From Alteromonas portus (lineage in GTDB: Bacteria; Pseudomonadota; Gammaproteobacteria; Enterobacterales; Alteromonadaceae), in the NCBI RefSeq assembly GCF_005117025.1, contig NZ_SWCO01000001.1, forward strand, positions 744,001 through 808,000: 64,000 nt of DNA, read 5' to 3'. The first letter of the stretch is position 1, and each line of letters begins with the position of its first letter. Below, piece after piece: positions 19,344 through 29,280 of the stretch. Below the pieces are notes generated by a model. The model searched no databases, was not told where the DNA came from, and saw nothing but the letters and a program-made list of their open reading frames with translations. The position numbers and the translations under genes are program-made.

Positions 19344-19654
19344 ATAACGGATTCTCTCTGTTCACTTGTTGAAAAAAATAGAAGTTTTTTCTGTCGGTAC
19401 TCGCGTACGAGTGAGCGAAGGTTTGTTGTTATTCTTATTCGCGTGCCCCTGAATGTGCCAGTCTGACAGGAAATTGCAAGCATATTATGATGAGAAAATG
19501 GAAATTCTTATTCCATTTATCTCAAAATAGCCGTTTATTAACATTTTTATCCTAATCTAGGCGCATAATCCTTATGTCTACTCGGTAGTATAAGTATTTA
19601 TTGAGGTGGGATTTTGATGAATAATTCTCTAGCGACTAGGTCTGTAAAAGAAAC
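19344..19654. other. Intergenic region upstream of asnB
   Basis: The 390-base gap between asnB and the M28 gene contains the asnB promoter region and the M28 terminator. A 27-codon frame at 19617-19700 has a GAGGTGGG site but runs through the terminator and is not credited. Nothing else is recognisable. Confidence 0.5.
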
Positions 19655-19679
19655 AAAAAGGGCCTCGTCAAGAGACCCT
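19655..19679 (-). terminator. Intrinsic terminator of the M28 lipoprotein gene
   Basis: AGGG-C-CTC pairs with GAG-A-CCCT with one internal mismatch and a GTCAA loop (19659-19679), followed by five T on the minus strand. Confidence 0.7.
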
Positions 19680-19733
19680 GTATTCGTTTGTTGCGCATAA
19701 AAACAGCGTTATTCGTGTTTATGTCTGCGTTTT

Positions 19734-21401
19734 TTAGTTTTGGCGTTGGAATTCGCTTGTTTCATTCCATTTGGGCCAAGCGTCAGCATTTGCAACGCCT
19801 ACACCTACATCAAACAGCATTTGCGTATCTTGCACAATACCGCTTAAATCCCAATCGTCGCGATACTGGTCGCACACTTGGTGGTAGCAGCCAGTAACAA
19901 TAACGTTCATACGTTTTCTGTACTTAGCCGTCTCTTCATCAGCGGGCTCGTTACCCCCTTCTGCATAAAGTGCTGGAACACCTTGTTTGGCAAAGCTGAA
20001 GTGATCTGAGCGATAATAGTAACCGGCTTCAGGTCTGTCTTCTTGTGTTAGCGTCCGGCCTTGTTTTGCCGCAGCGGTTTCCAGATAGTCTTCCATTTCC
20101 GATTTACCCATGCCCACAACCGCCACGTTCTTGGTTTTACCTAAAACGTTCATTGCGTCCATGTTGATGTTAGCAACCGTGTTTTCGATAGGAATAACCG
20201 GGTTGCTTGCATAGAATTTACTGCCTAACAGCCCTTGTTCTTCAGCGGTTACCACTAAAAATGAGACTGAGCGTTTTGGTGCAGGTGTAAGTTCAGAGTA
20301 GGCTTTTGCCATGGCTAGAATTGCTGCGGTGCCTGTGGCGTTATCGTGCGCACCGTTGTAAATCTGATCGCCTTCTTTAGTTTCATCTTTACCCAAGTGA
20401 TCCCAGTGCGCCGTGTAAATAATATGCTCGTCTGGAAACGCCGAACCGGGCAATGTGGCTATCACGTTGTTGCTTTCAGACTTTTTAAATGTGTTATTAA
20501 CCGTAACTGACGCTTTGATATCCATCGCTTTGCTATATGGTCCCTGCATGGCGTTTGCTTTTTCAGTATCAAAATCGAGACCTGCATCTGCAAATACTTT
20601 CTTAGCTGCATCAAGTGTGAGCCAGCCTTCAACTGCAACTCGGCTTGCACCTTTGTCGGCACTTACCAAACCATATTGCGGACCACTCCAGCTGTTGGCA
20701 ACAACTGACCAGCCGTAAGAGGCAGGTGCGGTTTCATGAACAATGATAGCGCCTGCTGCACCTTGACGACTCGCTTCTTCATACTTGTAGCTCCAACGAC
20801 CATAATATGTCATCGTCGTGCCCTGAAACTTGCCGCTTTCTGGGTTTTCAAAACCAGGGTCGTTAATTAGCATTACTACCGTTTTGCCTTTAACGTCTAG
20901 TCCTTCGTAGTCGTTCCAGTCGTATTCCGGCGCATTTACACCATACCCTACGAACACCAGTTCAGAATCTTCCAGGGAGACCGAGCTTTGCTCACGCTTG
21001 GAAGAGGCAACCATTTGCTCTTTGTATGCGAAGCTATTGTCACCGATAGTCATGGTCATATCTGGGTCAGCTGTAATTTCCATAAGGGCTACTTTTTGTA
21101 AAAAGCTATCGCCGTTACCCGGTTTAAGCCCAGCTTTAGTAAATTCACTAACCAGATAATCAATAGTTTTCTTTTCACCTTCAGTGGTCGGTAAACGACC
21201 CTCAAACTCATCTGAAGACAATATCTTTAATGGCTCGCGAATATCTGCATCTGAAATACTGTTGTAAACACTGTCAAAGTTAGACGCCACAGGCATTGCT
21301 TTCTGGGCAGACTCGTTTGTTGAGGTGCTGTCGTTACTAGGAGTGCAAGCACTTACGCCTAAAAGGGTAGGTACAAGCAATGGCAAAAACATTTTTTTCA
21401 T
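19734..21401 (-). CDS. M28 family zinc peptidase lipoprotein
   Basis: Predicted aminopeptidase of family M28, 555 residues. The lipobox LGVSAC gives lipidation at Cys19, and the following Thr/Pro/Ser-rich linker suggests outer-membrane anchoring. A PA-type domain lies around residues 130-260. Zinc motifs are complete: HWDHLGKD near 335, NGAHDNATGTAA near 348, TAEEQGLLGS near 382 and RSDHFSFAKQGVPALY near 475. Divergent from the DUF3025 gene, with a 70-base promoter region. Likely scavenges peptides at the cell surface. Confidence 0.92.
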   Translation of the reverse strand: MKKMFLPLLVPTLLGVSACTPSNDSTSTNESAQKAMPVASNFDSVYNSISDADIREPLKILSSDEFEGRLPTTEGEKKTIDYLVSEFTKAGLKPGNGDSFLQKVALMEITADPDMTMTIGDNSFAYKEQMVASSKREQSSVSLEDSELVFVGYGVNAPEYDWNDYEGLDVKGKTVVMLINDPGFENPESGKFQGTTMTYYGRWSYKYEEASRQGAAGAIIVHETAPASYGWSVVANSWSGPQYGLVSADKGASRVAVEGWLTLDAAKKVFADAGLDFDTEKANAMQGPYSKAMDIKASVTVNNTFKKSESNNVIATLPGSAFPDEHIIYTAHWDHLGKDETKEGDQIYNGAHDNATGTAAILAMAKAYSELTPAPKRSVSFLVVTAEEQGLLGSKFYASNPVIPIENTVANINMDAMNVLGKTKNVAVVGMGKSEMEDYLETAAAKQGRTLTQEDRPEAGYYYRSDHFSFAKQGVPALYAEGGNEPADEETAKYRKRMNVIVTGCYHQVCDQYRDDWDLSGIVQDTQMLFDVGVGVANADAWPKWNETSEFQRQN

Positions 21402-21471
21402 TGTTAGTCTCTGTTTGCTCTACAATACGCAACCAGTATAGAGAAAACGCCAGAGCGAACCAATAGTTGAT

Positions 21472-22416
21472 ATGCAATCACACTTGATCCCCTTCTGTAA
21501 CGACTACTTACTAAAAAACGCCAGTAAACCAGTTACGGACCTGTTAGAAGAGGTTGGCTTACTAAGTAAGAATGAATTTCCTACACCTGACGTGTTAAAC
21601 AAACTCACCGCGCAATACCACATGCCGTGGCAAGGGCCGTCATTTAAGGGGCAAAGTCAGTTTTCAGAAGAAGAGCAGCGTTATTACGAAACCATTATTA
21701 GCGAGGATAGGGTTGTGCCTACTCGTGAACAGAGCTGGCATGATTTATTTAATGCGCTAATTTGGCTTCAATTTCCAAAAACAAAGTCATTATTAAACGA
21801 GCTACATATCAATGATATTCAAACCCATGGTGTAAACCCCAGGACGCCCCGCCGAAATCGCATCACTCATTTCGATGAGTGCGGTGTGGTGCTCGCTGTA
21901 GAAGCGCCTGCGGTAATGAACCACAGCTCAAGAAAAGAACATGCTCACATTGATGTTGGCTTACAGAATAACAATAGTGGAAACGGGGTGTATGAAGCGG
22001 ATGAGTTGGAAACATTCTTAGCTGAACTAGCTGCCCATGAATGGCAAAGGGTCTTTGTCGAAAAGCGAATGCTGTGGCACACAACAGTAAGCCCCTTTAT
22101 CTTTGGCCACGCAAATTTAGAAATGATGCTAAACCCTTTTATAGGACTTACCGGAAAGTGGTTAGCAGTGTCTGTCCCCCACGGCTTTAGTAACCTTGGT
22201 AAGTGGCAGCAGCGCTCGATAGTTGACGATGCCTTGATTGCGCGTATCCAAGCATTAAATTACTTCGAATCTACCCCGCTTTTAAAGCCCTTGCCCTTAC
22301 TTGGTGTACCTTTGTGGCACAGTGACCAGAGTGCAATATTTTATCAAAATACAGAGTATTTTAGGCCGCTTCGCATGGGAAGTAAGCCGACCATACAGCT
22401 CCCTCTGTGGCCTTAA
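21472..22416 (+). CDS. DUF3025 family protein
   Basis: 314 residues, no signal peptide or membrane segment. The central TPRRNRITHFDECGVVLAVE region and the preceding HDLFNALIWLQFPKTK match what I recall of the DUF3025 family, conserved in Proteobacteria with no known activity. A His/Asp-containing GFSNLGKW segment follows. The start ATG is at 21472 with a poor ribosome site. Function unknown. Confidence 0.8.
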   Translation: MQSHLIPFCNDYLLKNASKPVTDLLEEVGLLSKNEFPTPDVLNKLTAQYHMPWQGPSFKGQSQFSEEEQRYYETIISEDRVVPTREQSWHDLFNALIWLQFPKTKSLLNELHINDIQTHGVNPRTPRRNRITHFDECGVVLAVEAPAVMNHSSRKEHAHIDVGLQNNNSGNGVYEADELETFLAELAAHEWQRVFVEKRMLWHTTVSPFIFGHANLEMMLNPFIGLTGKWLAVSVPHGFSNLGKWQQRSIVDDALIARIQALNYFESTPLLKPLPLLGVPLWHSDQSAIFYQNTEYFRPLRMGSKPTIQLPLWP

Positions 22417-22422
22417 GCGTTT

Positions 22423-22474
22423 TGGGGACAAGTGTTTTGGCATGAACACCAAGTGATGGTGGGGACAAAGTACC
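22423..22474 (+). repeat. REP-like extragenic repeat element
   Basis: Two copies of TGGGGACAA (22423-22431 and 22460-22468) flank a small hairpin, GTGTT with AACAC at 22432-22449. The second copy continues AGTACC. TGGGGACA(A/G)AGTAC-type sequences are commonly seen in extragenic elements mobilised by REP-associated tyrosine transposases. No such transposase is in the window. Confidence 0.4.
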
Positions 22475-22484
22475 TTTTAAAAAA

Positions 22485-22523
22485 TTAGCGCTGCATCCAT
22501 TATTTATCTTGGAGCAGCGCTAA
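22485..22523 (-). terminator. Intrinsic terminator of the Yip1-type gene
   Basis: A perfect 10-bp stem TTAGCGCTGC/GCAGCGCTAA with an inner TCCA/TGGA stem, followed on the minus strand by six T. Confidence 0.85.
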
Positions 22524-22565
22524 TGAGTACTTAATAGAGAAGAGAGCTTATTCGACCAGACGCTT

Positions 22566-23270
22566 TTAAAATAAGGTCAAGGCGACCAACCAAATACCAT
22601 AGATAACGATATAAGGTGCGCTTGCAATTAAAGCCGCCTTTTTAAGAGGAAAAGACGTCCACTGTGAGATGCCTACCGTAGCCAAATAAATACCCCAGAA
22701 AAGCTCTAATCTTAGCGCCTGACCAAAGGCGTACCACGGCGAGTCCATGGGGATACCTGCAATAAAGCCTAATGAGGTTGGTGATAAGATTGATGGCGCC
22801 ACTTGATGATCACCGGCGACCAACAGTAGACCAACACCTACTAAACCAGTCAGTACATAAGGCATGGAAAGCCACCATGCAAAGCCGTACCAGTCAGTAA
22901 AGCCGTAAACGTGGCTGTCGTCTGAACGTGTCATTAGATTCACATAAACGGCATAAACTGCGTTAACAATAATAGGAACAAAAAAAGCGCCGATCATTGA
23001 TGACCAGAGCAAGGCATCTCTAGTGAAAAAGGCCTTCATTTGCTCCTCTTCCGCTGGGCTCATGTCTCCTTGCGTGGCAATGTTCATTTCTGCAAACCAC
23101 TCAATGTCTACGAAATTCACATAGAGGTACTGCGAGACTAGTGTGATAGCCATGACTAGAATAAATGGCATCCAACTCCAGTTGTTGTTTTCACCTACTG
23201 CTTTAAACACGCCGTTCGGTTTAAAAAAGATATCATTACACGCTTGGAAAGGGTTGGTCACACTGTGCAT
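22566..23270 (-). CDS. Yip1 domain membrane protein
   Basis: Predicted inner-membrane protein of the Yip1 family, 234 residues from the ATG at 23270, with about five hydrophobic helices. That start is chosen because AAGGAG lies just upstream (spacing 6-7); a longer frame reaching 23354 would add 28 poorly conserved-looking residues. The N-terminal NPFQACNDIFFKPNGVFKAV pattern followed by WSWMPF is typical. The role of bacterial Yip1 proteins is not established. It stands alone with its own terminator. Confidence 0.8.
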   Translation of the reverse strand: MHSVTNPFQACNDIFFKPNGVFKAVGENNNWSWMPFILVMAITLVSQYLYVNFVDIEWFAEMNIATQGDMSPAEEEQMKAFFTRDALLWSSMIGAFFVPIIVNAVYAVYVNLMTRSDDSHVYGFTDWYGFAWWLSMPYVLTGLVGVGLLLVAGDHQVAPSILSPTSLGFIAGIPMDSPWYAFGQALRLELFWGIYLATVGISQWTSFPLKKAALIASAPYIVIYGIWLVALTLF

Positions 23271-23491
23271 CCCTTGCTCCTTTTTTTCATTTTTATTTAC
23301 TGTTTGGTTTGTGTGTAAACCAATGACTGAGCGTAAGTCATTGTTGTTAAACACGTCATAACTACTGCACCTACAGATTACTGGTGGCTAAAGATGATGT
23401 ACAGCACAAGATCCTGATAAAGGAATATTTTTTGTAAACGAAGGTGTATAGAGTGAGTGTGAAAGCATGATGAATTTTAACGCGATAGAGA

Positions 23492-23514
23492 AAAGGGAAG
23501 CGATGCTTCCCTTT
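23492..23514 (-). terminator. Intrinsic terminator of the cys operon
   Basis: A perfect 10-bp stem, AAAGGGAAGC with GCTTCCCTTT, loop GAT, just beyond the SLC13 gene stop; TTTTC follows on the minus strand. Confidence 0.8.
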
Positions 23515-23550
23515 AAATCTTCTCTAATTCTGACTAAGCCATAACACTGA

Positions 23551-25275
23551 TTACAAATACGTTACTTTTAGCAATGTTAAAACGATGGTGCTATACAGTA
23601 CCGAAATTGGCAGGCCTATTTTTATAAAGTGAGAAAACTTATAGTTCGCTGCATTATAAACAAGCAAGTTAGTTTGATAGCCAAATGGCGAAATAAAACT
23701 GGCACTTGCAGCAAATGCCACTGCGAGTGCAAATGGCATAAGAGGGGCCCCAATGATTTGAACTAAACCGTAGGCAAATGGGAACATTAACGCCGCAGCT
23801 GCGTTGTTAGTAACGAACTCGGTCAAAACCAAAGTTAGCAAATAAATGACTAACAAAGCTATAAACCAGTCGGTGTCCGATAATACCGGCATAAGTGCTT
23901 CAGTGGTTGTACTTATCACGCCTGAATTTTCTAGTGCGGTAGCCAAACTTAAAGCGCCCACAATAACAACAATCAAATTCAACGGTAAATTTCGCTTCAT
24001 TTCCCCGTTTGACGTCACTTTAACGCCAATGAGTACAGCGGCTAAGAACAGCAAACCGATAGCCAGTGAAATGACATTAGTTGCAGCCAATAACACCGTG
24101 GAAAGGAAGCCGCCAAGGGTAATCCATTCTTGCTTGTTGGTTAACGGGCGGGCGATTTTTTGCTCTGACAAAATAAAAAAGTTTTTATTTAGATTTTGAC
24201 GAGTCGCAAAGTCTGGGCCCGTAGCCAAAAGCAAGAAGTCACCTGCCTGAAGCTTTATTTCGCCTAACTTACCTGATAATTGCTCTCCATCGCGACGAAT
24301 GGCAACAACTGCCGCATCGAACAGGGCTCTAAAGCCTAGTTTCTTAATGGTTTGCCCGATAACTTGAGCGCGATTAGCAACCACCACCTCAGTTAAGCTT
24401 TCACGTAAAACTCCATCGGTCTCGGCAAACATGCTTAGCCCTTTTATATGGCTAAGATTATCAAGTTTTTGAACGTTGCCAGAGAATATAAGCTTGTCGT
24501 TTTCCAAAATGACTAGGTCAGGCCCTACAGGAGATATCAGATTCCCATTGCGTACCACTTCTACCAAAAAGAGTTCTGGTAAGTTACGTAAATGGTTTTG
24601 TTCTACGGTTTTGCCTATGAGTTCTGAACCAGACTCCACTTCGGCTTCAACCATATACTCGTGATAGTTATTACTCTTATTGCCAATATGAGGTAGCAAA
24701 GGAAGTAACAAAAACATGAGTAGACCACAGCTCAGGCCCGCTACGGTGCCATAAAGTGTGAAGTCGAAAAAGTTAAAGCCCGGATGCCCATGCTCTTGCA
24801 AAAAGCTGTCTACGATCAGGTTGGTAGACGTACCGATTAAGGTGACCGTACCACCTAAAATAGCAGCATACGAGAGGGGAATTAGCAATCGGGAGGCAGG
24901 GTGATATTGGTTTTGCTTAATTGGACCAATAAGGCTCGCCACAATAGCTGTATTGTTTAATAGCGCAGACGATAAAAAGGTCAGTGAAAACAAGCGCCAG
25001 TAGGATTGAGTAAAGTTAGCACTTACCAACTTCCTTCCTAGGCGTTTTATTAGCGCTGTTTTATCAATTGCACTGCTTACTAAAAGCAACAAAACAAGGG
25101 TAATAAGACCCTTGTTTGTTAAATTTAGCAAGATGTCATCAAGAGATAACTGCTGGGTAACCAGTAAAGCTAACACTGCACCAGAAAACACAGTGGAAGG
25201 GCGCTGATTGGTAAAGATCAGCGCACATATCGTACCGGCAAATACTGCCAGTACGATGAACTGGGTCACATCCAT
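23551..25275 (-). CDS. SLC13/DASS family anion permease with TrkA-C domains (probable sulfate importer)
   Basis: 574-residue inner-membrane transporter. Two hydrophobic blocks (about residues 1-190 and 390-574) flank a cytoplasmic part with two RCK/TrkA-C-like domains (about 205-375), the layout of bacterial SLC13 sulfate/anion symporters. Motifs include LLNNTAIVASLIGPI and TLIGTSTNLIVDSFLQE in the first half and FVTNNAAAALMFPFA in the second, the paired Asn-containing loops that bind Na+ and anion. It is the last gene of the sulfate activation operon, 16 bases after cysN, so sulfate is the best substrate guess. No cysPUWA genes occur in the window. Confidence 0.85.
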   Translation of the reverse strand: MDVTQFIVLAVFAGTICALIFTNQRPSTVFSGAVLALLVTQQLSLDDILLNLTNKGLITLVLLLLVSSAIDKTALIKRLGRKLVSANFTQSYWRLFSLTFLSSALLNNTAIVASLIGPIKQNQYHPASRLLIPLSYAAILGGTVTLIGTSTNLIVDSFLQEHGHPGFNFFDFTLYGTVAGLSCGLLMFLLLPLLPHIGNKSNNYHEYMVEAEVESGSELIGKTVEQNHLRNLPELFLVEVVRNGNLISPVGPDLVILENDKLIFSGNVQKLDNLSHIKGLSMFAETDGVLRESLTEVVVANRAQVIGQTIKKLGFRALFDAAVVAIRRDGEQLSGKLGEIKLQAGDFLLLATGPDFATRQNLNKNFFILSEQKIARPLTNKQEWITLGGFLSTVLLAATNVISLAIGLLFLAAVLIGVKVTSNGEMKRNLPLNLIVVIVGALSLATALENSGVISTTTEALMPVLSDTDWFIALLVIYLLTLVLTEFVTNNAAAALMFPFAYGLVQIIGAPLMPFALAVAFAASASFISPFGYQTNLLVYNAANYKFSHFIKIGLPISVLYSTIVLTLLKVTYL

Positions 25276-25291
25276 ATTGCTCCAGTCCTGC

Positions 25292-26707
25292 TTAAAGTTT
25301 ACTGATATCCACAGAGTTCCAATGCGGGAAGTGCTTGCGTACTAGTGCATTGAATTCAAGCTCGAACTCAGAGAAGTTAGGCGATGCATGCTGTGCGTCA
25401 CCTGCAATTTCATCAATAATCATACCTGCACCAACCGTACCATTGGTAAGGCGATCAATAACGATAAATGAGCCGGTAGGGCGATTGCGCTTATACGGGT
25501 CGCAAGCAACAGGCTGAGTAAACTTAACGTCTACAACACCAATCTCGTTAAGATTTAAGTGCATAGCATCTGTTTCTTCTAGCGTGTTCACATCAATTTG
25601 ATTATCGATATGAGCAACTACCCCTGGCGTTGATTTAGTCGCGAACTTAAACAAGTATTGCTTGTTTGGCATTAGCGGCTCTTCAGACATCCACACAAGG
25701 TGAGTTTTAAATTGTGTGCTTAGCAACGGCAAGTTATCTGATTTTACAATCATATCGCCACGAGAGATGTCAATTTCATCTTCTAGCGTAAGCGTTACCG
25801 CTTGAGGTACATAAGCGCGCTCTTGGTCGCCTTCAAACGTAACAACTTGCTTCACCTTTGATTTCTTACCAGAAGGAAGTGCCGTTACTTCATCACCTGG
25901 TGCAACTTGGCCAGATACCACGGTACCCGCAAAGCCACGGAAATCTAGGTTAGGGCGGTTAACGTATTGTACAGGGAAGCGAAAATCTTCTAGGTTGTCG
26001 TCTTCACCAATTTCAATGTTTTCCAACATTTCCATAAGTGGCGTGCCGTCAAACCAAGGGGTCTTTTCGCTCTTGCCTACTACGTTGTCGCCTTCAAGTG
26101 CTGAAATAGGTACGAACTGAATGTCAGGAATATCAAGCTGCTCAGCAAACTTCAGGTAGTCTTCCTGAATTTGCTTGTACACTTCTTCTGAATAGTCCAT
26201 CAAGTCCATTTTGTTGATAGCAACAATAACGTGTTTGATACCTAGAAGAGAAACCAGGAACGAGTGACGTTTCGTTTGAACCTTAACGCCGCCGCGAGCA
26301 TCAACAAGAATAATAGCAAGGTCGCACGTTGACGCACCGGTTACCATGTTACGAGTGTACTGCTCGTGCCCCGGAGTATCAGCGATAATAAACTTACGCT
26401 TGTCAGTAGAGAAGTAGCGGTATGCTACGTCGATTGTAATCCCTTGCTCACGCTCAGACTGAAGACCGTCTACAAGAAGGGCAAGGTCAACTTTCTCGCC
26501 GGTAGTGCCCACTTTTTTGCTGTCTTTAGTGATAGCAGCAAGTTGGTCTTCATAAATCATTTTAGAGTCGTGAAGCAGGCGACCAATTAGGGTACTTTTA
26601 CCGTCGTCTACGCTACCGCAGGTAAGGAAACGTAGCATATCTTTCTTTTCGTGTTGTTCTAAGTAAGACAGAATGTCCTGTCTTAATAATTCGTTTTCAT
26701 TGTTCAT
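25292..26707 (-). CDS. cysN: Sulfate adenylyltransferase subunit 1 (GTPase)
   Basis: Regulatory GTPase subunit of ATP sulfurylase, which activates sulfate to adenylylsulfate with CysD. 471 residues (E. coli 475). The GTP-binding motifs are intact: GSVDDGKST at residues 31-39, [12 protein letters not shown] near 110 and NKMD near 165. EF-Tu-like beta-barrel domains follow. No CysC fusion is attached. It is one base from cysQ, which separates it from cysD and cysC. Confidence 0.97.
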   Translation of the reverse strand: MNNENELLRQDILSYLEQHEKKDMLRFLTCGSVDDGKSTLIGRLLHDSKMIYEDQLAAITKDSKKVGTTGEKVDLALLVDGLQSEREQGITIDVAYRYFSTDKRKFIIADTPGHEQYTRNMVTGASTCDLAIILVDARGGVKVQTKRHSFLVSLLGIKHVIVAINKMDLMDYSEEVYKQIQEDYLKFAEQLDIPDIQFVPISALEGDNVVGKSEKTPWFDGTPLMEMLENIEIGEDDNLEDFRFPVQYVNRPNLDFRGFAGTVVSGQVAPGDEVTALPSGKKSKVKQVVTFEGDQERAYVPQAVTLTLEDEIDISRGDMIVKSDNLPLLSTQFKTHLVWMSEEPLMPNKQYLFKFATKSTPGVVAHIDNQIDVNTLEETDAMHLNLNEIGVVDVKFTQPVACDPYKRNRPTGSFIVIDRLTNGTVGAGMIIDEIAGDAQHASPNFSEFELEFNALVRKHFPHWNSVDISKL

Positions 26708-26708
26708 G

Positions 26709-27500
26709 TTATGCGCTCACAAGGAAAAAGGGGTTTAACACAGACTCTTTTTGGTTGTACGTAAGAGCATCAGCGTTGTCATCTAATGGATTTTCAGGGT
26801 CAAGTACGGTTACGTTTGCACCTGCCGCTAATGCGACGGCGTGCGCTGCACCTGTATCCCATTCAGATGTTGGGCCTAATCGAGGGTAAAGATGTGCTTC
26901 GCCCTCAGCCACCAAGCAAAGCTTTAGTGAGCTGCCCATCGCCACAAGCTCAGTTTCACCTTTAAGCTGCGCCAATAAATTCTGAATTTCAGGGCTTTGG
27001 TGAGAACGACTACCTACCACTTTCCACACTTCGGCACCATCGTGCTTGCGCGCAGAAATAGCGGTAAATTCGTCATTCACTTCAGTCCATGCACCTTCAC
27101 CAACAATACCTACATAGCTTTTGTTTAGTGCTGGCGCGTAAACCACACCCATGGTCGGTTTACCGTTTTCGATAAGTGCAATATTTACCGTAAACTCACC
27201 GTTTTTCTTAATAAACTCTTTAGTGCCGTCTAGCGGGTCTACCAGCCAGTATGACGACCACGTTTTGCGTTCTTCCCATGAAATATCTGCTGACTCTTCA
27301 GAAAGAATCGGCAGATCAGATTCAGCTTCAAGGGCGTTAACGATTACGTTATGTGCGGCAAGGTCAGCTTCTGTTAGTGGGCTGGTATCCTGCTTTTCAT
27401 AAATGGCGAAGTCTTTCTCGTAAATGGCCATTATCTTATCGCCGGCTTCTTTGGCGATAGCTAGCACTTTTTGTGCAAGACTATTTAAAGGCTGTGTCAT
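26709..27500 (-). CDS. cysQ: 3'(2'),5'-bisphosphate nucleotidase
   Basis: Magnesium-dependent phosphatase that hydrolyses PAP to AMP, removing the inhibitory by-product of PAPS use. 263 residues, inositol monophosphatase superfamily. The metal-binding motif DPLDGTKEF is at residues 88-96, preceded by a SEES motif near 67-70. The C-terminal [14 protein letters not shown] motif is intact. It sits between cysC and cysN, overlapping the cysC stop by one base, which ties PAP recycling to sulfate activation in one transcript. Confidence 0.95.
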   Translation of the reverse strand: MTQPLNSLAQKVLAIAKEAGDKIMAIYEKDFAIYEKQDTSPLTEADLAAHNVIVNALEAESDLPILSEESADISWEERKTWSSYWLVDPLDGTKEFIKKNGEFTVNIALIENGKPTMGVVYAPALNKSYVGIVGEGAWTEVNDEFTAISARKHDGAEVWKVVGSRSHQSPEIQNLLAQLKGETELVAMGSSLKLCLVAEGEAHLYPRLGPTSEWDTGAAHAVALAAGANVTVLDPENPLDDNADALTYNQKESVLNPFFLVSA

Positions 27501-28096
27501 TACACTAATCCCTTTTCTTGAAGCAAAGCATACAATCGCTCAGCGGTTTGCTCTGCGGGTTCATCCTGATAGGTTAAGTGTACTTCTGGCGCTTCAGGTG
27601 CTTCATAGGCTGAATCAATTCCTGTGAAGTCCTTAATTTCACCGCTACGCGCTTTTTTGTACAGCCCTTTCGGGTCGCGTTTTTCACACACTTCAATAGG
27701 TGTATCGACAAACACTTCTACAAACTCTCCGCCTTCCATCAAGCTACGGCAGTAATCGCGGTCGGCTTTGAAAGGCGAGATAAAAGCGGTAAGCACAATG
27801 GTACCGGCATCGACAAACAGTTTAGCGACTTCGCTAATGCGGCGAATGTTTTCAACGCGATCTTTATCGCTGAAACCTAAATCGCCACACAGACCGTGGC
27901 GCACGTTGTCGCCGTCAAGTAGATAGGTGTGCTTGTTCTGCTCGTGAAGCTTTTTCTCAAGCAGGTTGGCTAATGTCGATTTACCAGAGCCGCTTAAACC
28001 CGTTAGCCAGAATACACGAGGCGTTTGACAAAGCTTTTCAGAACGGGTGGTCTTGTTTACTTCGTGTTTATGCCAAACAACGTTGTCGGTGGCCAT
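27500..28096 (-). CDS. cysC: Adenylylsulfate kinase
   Basis: Phosphorylates adenylylsulfate to PAPS in the cytoplasm. 198 residues. The P-loop GLSGSGKST is at 33-41, and [16 protein letters not shown] near 61-76 binds APS. The [20 protein letters not shown] signature is present near residue 130. Both ends overlap neighbouring genes by one base (TAATG junctions with cysD and cysQ), so it is translationally coupled. Confidence 0.96.
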   Translation of the reverse strand: MATDNVVWHKHEVNKTTRSEKLCQTPRVFWLTGLSGSGKSTLANLLEKKLHEQNKHTYLLDGDNVRHGLCGDLGFSDKDRVENIRRISEVAKLFVDAGTIVLTAFISPFKADRDYCRSLMEGGEFVEVFVDTPIEVCEKRDPKGLYKKARSGEIKDFTGIDSAYEAPEAPEVHLTYQDEPAEQTAERLYALLQEKGLV

Positions 28097-29010
28097 TAGA
28101 AGTACCCTTCCATTTTCTTCTTCTCCATAGAGCCTGCGCTGTCATGGTCGATTACTCGGCCCTGACGTTCAGACGTCTTGGTAAGCAGCATTTCTTGAAT
28201 AACTTCAGGTAGGGTTGCTGCTTCTGACTCTACCGCACCGGTCAGTGGGTAACAGCCAAGGGTACGGAAACGCACAGAGCGCATCTCTGGTACTTCACCT
28301 TCTTCTAGCGGCATACGGTCGTCGTCAACCATAATAAGAATGCCGTCGCGCTCAACGACAGGGCGAGGCTTAGAAAGGTAAAGTTGTGGAATATCGATGT
28401 TTTCTAGGTAGATGTATTGCCAGATATCTAGCTCAGTCCAGTTAGACATTGGGAATACACGAATGCTTTCGCCTTTATTAACCTGAGAGTTATAAATATT
28501 CCAAAGCTCTGGACGCTGGTTTTTTGGGTCCCAGCGGTGGTTGCTGTCGCGGAATGAGTAAACACGTTCTTTGGCACGTGATTTTTCCTCGTCGCGTCGA
28601 GCGCCACCAAATGCAGCATCGAACTTATATTTGTTCAGCGCTTGCTTAAGTGCTTGGGTTTTCATGATGTCAGTATGTTTTGCTGAACCGTGGCTAAATG
28701 GGCCAACGCCAGCTTCAACACCTTCTTCATTGATGTGAACAAGCAAATCGAAACCGTGTTTCTTAGCTTGCTCATCACGGAACTTGATCATTTCACCAAA
28801 CTTCCACGTGGTATCTACGTGTAATAGTGGGAAAGGAATTTTGCCGGGCGCGAACGCTTTACGGGCAAGGTGAAGCAGTACAGAAGAGTCTTTTCCTACA
28901 GAGTAAAGCATAACTGGGTTTTCAAACTCAGCAGCAACCTCACGGAAAATCTGGATACTCTCGGCTTCGAGTTGTTTCAAATGCGTTACAGACGGGATAC
29001 TAGCAGTCAT
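28096..29010 (-). CDS. cysD: Sulfate adenylyltransferase subunit 2
   Basis: Catalytic PP-loop subunit of ATP sulfurylase and first gene of the operon. 304 residues (E. coli 302). The pyrophosphate-binding SVGKDSS is at 37-43, and the [16 protein letters not shown] segment near 155-170 belongs to the active site. The C-terminal EGYF ending is typical. Promoter signals should lie in the 190-base AT-rich gap upstream; I did not identify a CysB site. Confidence 0.97.
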   Translation of the reverse strand: MTASIPSVTHLKQLEAESIQIFREVAAEFENPVMLYSVGKDSSVLLHLARKAFAPGKIPFPLLHVDTTWKFGEMIKFRDEQAKKHGFDLLVHINEEGVEAGVGPFSHGSAKHTDIMKTQALKQALNKYKFDAAFGGARRDEEKSRAKERVYSFRDSNHRWDPKNQRPELWNIYNSQVNKGESIRVFPMSNWTELDIWQYIYLENIDIPQLYLSKPRPVVERDGILIMVDDDRMPLEEGEVPEMRSVRFRTLGCYPLTGAVESEAATLPEVIQEMLLTKTSERQGRVIDHDSAGSMEKKKMEGYF

Positions 29011-29198
29011 TTTGAAGTCCGAATTTTATGTTATATACAAAAAAGTTATATATGGGTTATTTTTCTGCATAGAACGATAACATATTTAAATTCAAAAGTA
29101 GTATGCGATTTTGCTATTTAAAATAGCTATCTTATTCCATTAAATAAAACTGTCATGCAATTGAAGCATAAGCCACTTTTTTCAAGGGCTATAAAAAG

Positions 29199-29231
29199 AA
29201 AAAAGCCCTGTTAAGTAACCTAAACAGGGCT
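29199..29231 (-). terminator. Intrinsic terminator of putP
   Basis: AGCCCTGTT (29204-29212) pairs perfectly with AACAGGGCT (29223-29231). On the minus strand this is followed by TTTTTTC. Confidence 0.85.
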
Positions 29232-29280
29232 ATTTGTTCATCGCTCAGTATTGTTGCAAACTAAATTTTTTGTTGTGCGC

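Noticed and set aside
19617-19700. A 27-codon frame with a GAGGTGGG site upstream of asnB
   Set aside because: It runs straight through the M28 gene terminator on the opposite strand, and the spacing to the ATG is long.
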